From the NCBI RefSeq assembly GCF_017813245.1, contig NZ_JAGIQL010000064.1:1-34789 (forward strand): a stretch of 34,789 bases of DNA, read 5' to 3'. The position numbers and the translations under genes are program-made. The DNA is from Streptomyces montanisoli (lineage in GTDB: Bacteria; Actinomycetota; Actinomycetes; Streptomycetales; Streptomycetaceae). The number at the start of each line of letters is the position of its first letter. Within the stretch, counting starts at the first letter, position 1. A model generated the notes under the pieces. The model saw only the letters and a list, made by a program, of their open reading frames with translations. It was not told the DNA's origin and ran no database searches. Of this stretch, positions 34,282 to 34,789 are shown one piece after another.

Positions 34282-34722
34282 ATGGTGACGTTCGCGCAGG
34301 CGCAGGAGCGCGGCGAGGAGTGGGTGAACGGCGGTGTGCCCGCCTACCAGCACCGGCAGGTGCTGGTGCGGGAGTTCGACCTGGGTTTCGTGGTGTGGTC
34401 GCAGGACCGTGAGGGCGGGCCGGTCGGCGGTGGCGGACGGCAGCGGCTGGTGATCGCGCGTGACAGCGGCGACGTGTCGCTGTGGCCCGGGGTCTCGGTG
34501 GGCGAGGTGATCCGCAGGTACGAGGAGGAGTACGGCGCGGTGGGTGGACCCGCGCCTGCGGCGTCCGCTCCTGAGCGGATCGACCTGAACCAGACGTCGT
34601 TCCTGCTGACGCCCCCGGAGTGGCTCCAGGAGGCAGCGGACAAGCTGGGCATCCCGGACCACCGCGGGAACGCGGCGGCGCCGCGGGACGCGGCTCCCGC
34701 CGCGGGTTCCGGGCCGGCGTCC
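34282..34722 (+). CDS. Imm35/SUKH-4-like protein, 5' part only (contig end)
   Basis: The first 147 residues of a larger protein: TFAQAQERGEEWVNGGVPAYQHRQVLVREFDLGFVVWSQDREGGPVGGGGRQRLVIARDSGDVSLWPGVSVGEVIRRYEEEYG, a compact alpha-beta domain that I recall as the Imm35/YrhB-type start of Streptomyces SUKH-4 proteins, followed by ERIDLNQTSFLLTPPEWLQEAADKLGIPD. The frame runs off the window with no stop, and bases from 34723 on are adapter, so the true C-terminus (expected several hundred residues more) is missing. ATG 34282 has a weak SD; it lies 7 bases after the WHH-SUKH stop. Family assignment is from memory. Confidence 0.6.
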
Positions 34723-34789
34723 GGGTCGGAAGGGCACACGTCTGAACTCCGGGCACCGGTGGAGCGCGGAGGCCGGGTGCTGCGTGGGG
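34723..34789. other. Illumina index-adapter contamination at the contig end
   Basis: Bases 34723-34756 match the TruSeq read-1 adapter at 29 of 34 positions (core CACACGTCTGAACTCC identical); 34757-34762 occupy the 6-base index slot; 34763-34786 match the P7 end at 16 of 24 positions; three more G follow. Every mismatch is a change to G, as in low-quality calls of read-through sequence. This part should be trimmed and is not genomic. Confidence 0.93.

Noticed and set aside
33836..34756. Minus-strand frames starting in the last 60 bases (MPGVQTCALP...)
   Set aside because: Their start codons and first residues are adapter sequence; the rest is antisense to the WHH-SUKH and Imm35-like genes.

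Overview
This looks like a chromosomal contig from Streptomyces or a close actinobacterial relative. GC is very high with strong third-position G/C, GTG starts are common (with two likely TTG starts), SD sequences are GGAGG-like, and several genes have a -10 hexamer placed for leaderless transcription. Gene order (gal operon, ppc, pth-rplY-prs-glmU-tRNA-Gln) matches the core arrangement I recall from S. coelicolor; this is memory, not a search. The final ~67 bases (34723-34789) are not genomic. They match an Illumina TruSeq index adapter with bases miscalled to G, so the window reaches a contig end.

Layout. 1-5810: an ABC-F ATPase, then two paralogous membrane-anchored PQQ-like beta-propeller lipoprotein-like proteins with Pro/Tyr-rich cytosolic tails. 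5811-12116: a galTEK operon flanked by two orphan LuxR-type regulators. The first has a receiver that has lost its phosphorylatable Asp; the second has a low-complexity insert of about 58 residues in its receiver. A GNAT gene lies between, with a 159-bp MITE-like element inserted just upstream of its start. 12069-13928: a MarR regulator divergent from a trans-aconitate-type methyltransferase and a VOC protein, with a palindromic operator between. 13935-19467: Uma2 nuclease-fold protein, TetR regulator, fatty acid desaturase, then ppc on the other strand. 19579-22806: small membrane protein, a DUF1330/SnoaL-like pair divergent from an XRE (MmyB-like) regulator, and a kinase-fold protein with a suspicious C-terminus. 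22851-27997: housekeeping block pth, rplY(ctc), prs, glmU, tRNA-Gln(UUG) and an HTH protein with a LAGLIDADG-like C-terminal part, all on the minus strand. 28154-31689: an orphan NarL-type sensor kinase convergent with a PAS-GAF-SpoIIE-HATPase phosphatase.

31814-34722 is the most unusual accessory block. It holds a SUKH-3 type immunity-like protein, a YwqJ-type putative nucleic acid deaminase, a divergently transcribed protein that joins a WHH-motif (HNH/EndoVII-like) region to a SMI1/KNR4 (SUKH) domain in one chain, and the N-terminal part of an Imm35/SUKH-4-like protein cut off by the contig end. These are families of bacterial polymorphic toxin systems, but here they lack any visible secretion or delivery domain, which suggests an intracellular toxin-immunity or conflict module. 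All functional assignments come from motifs read by eye; no database search was run.
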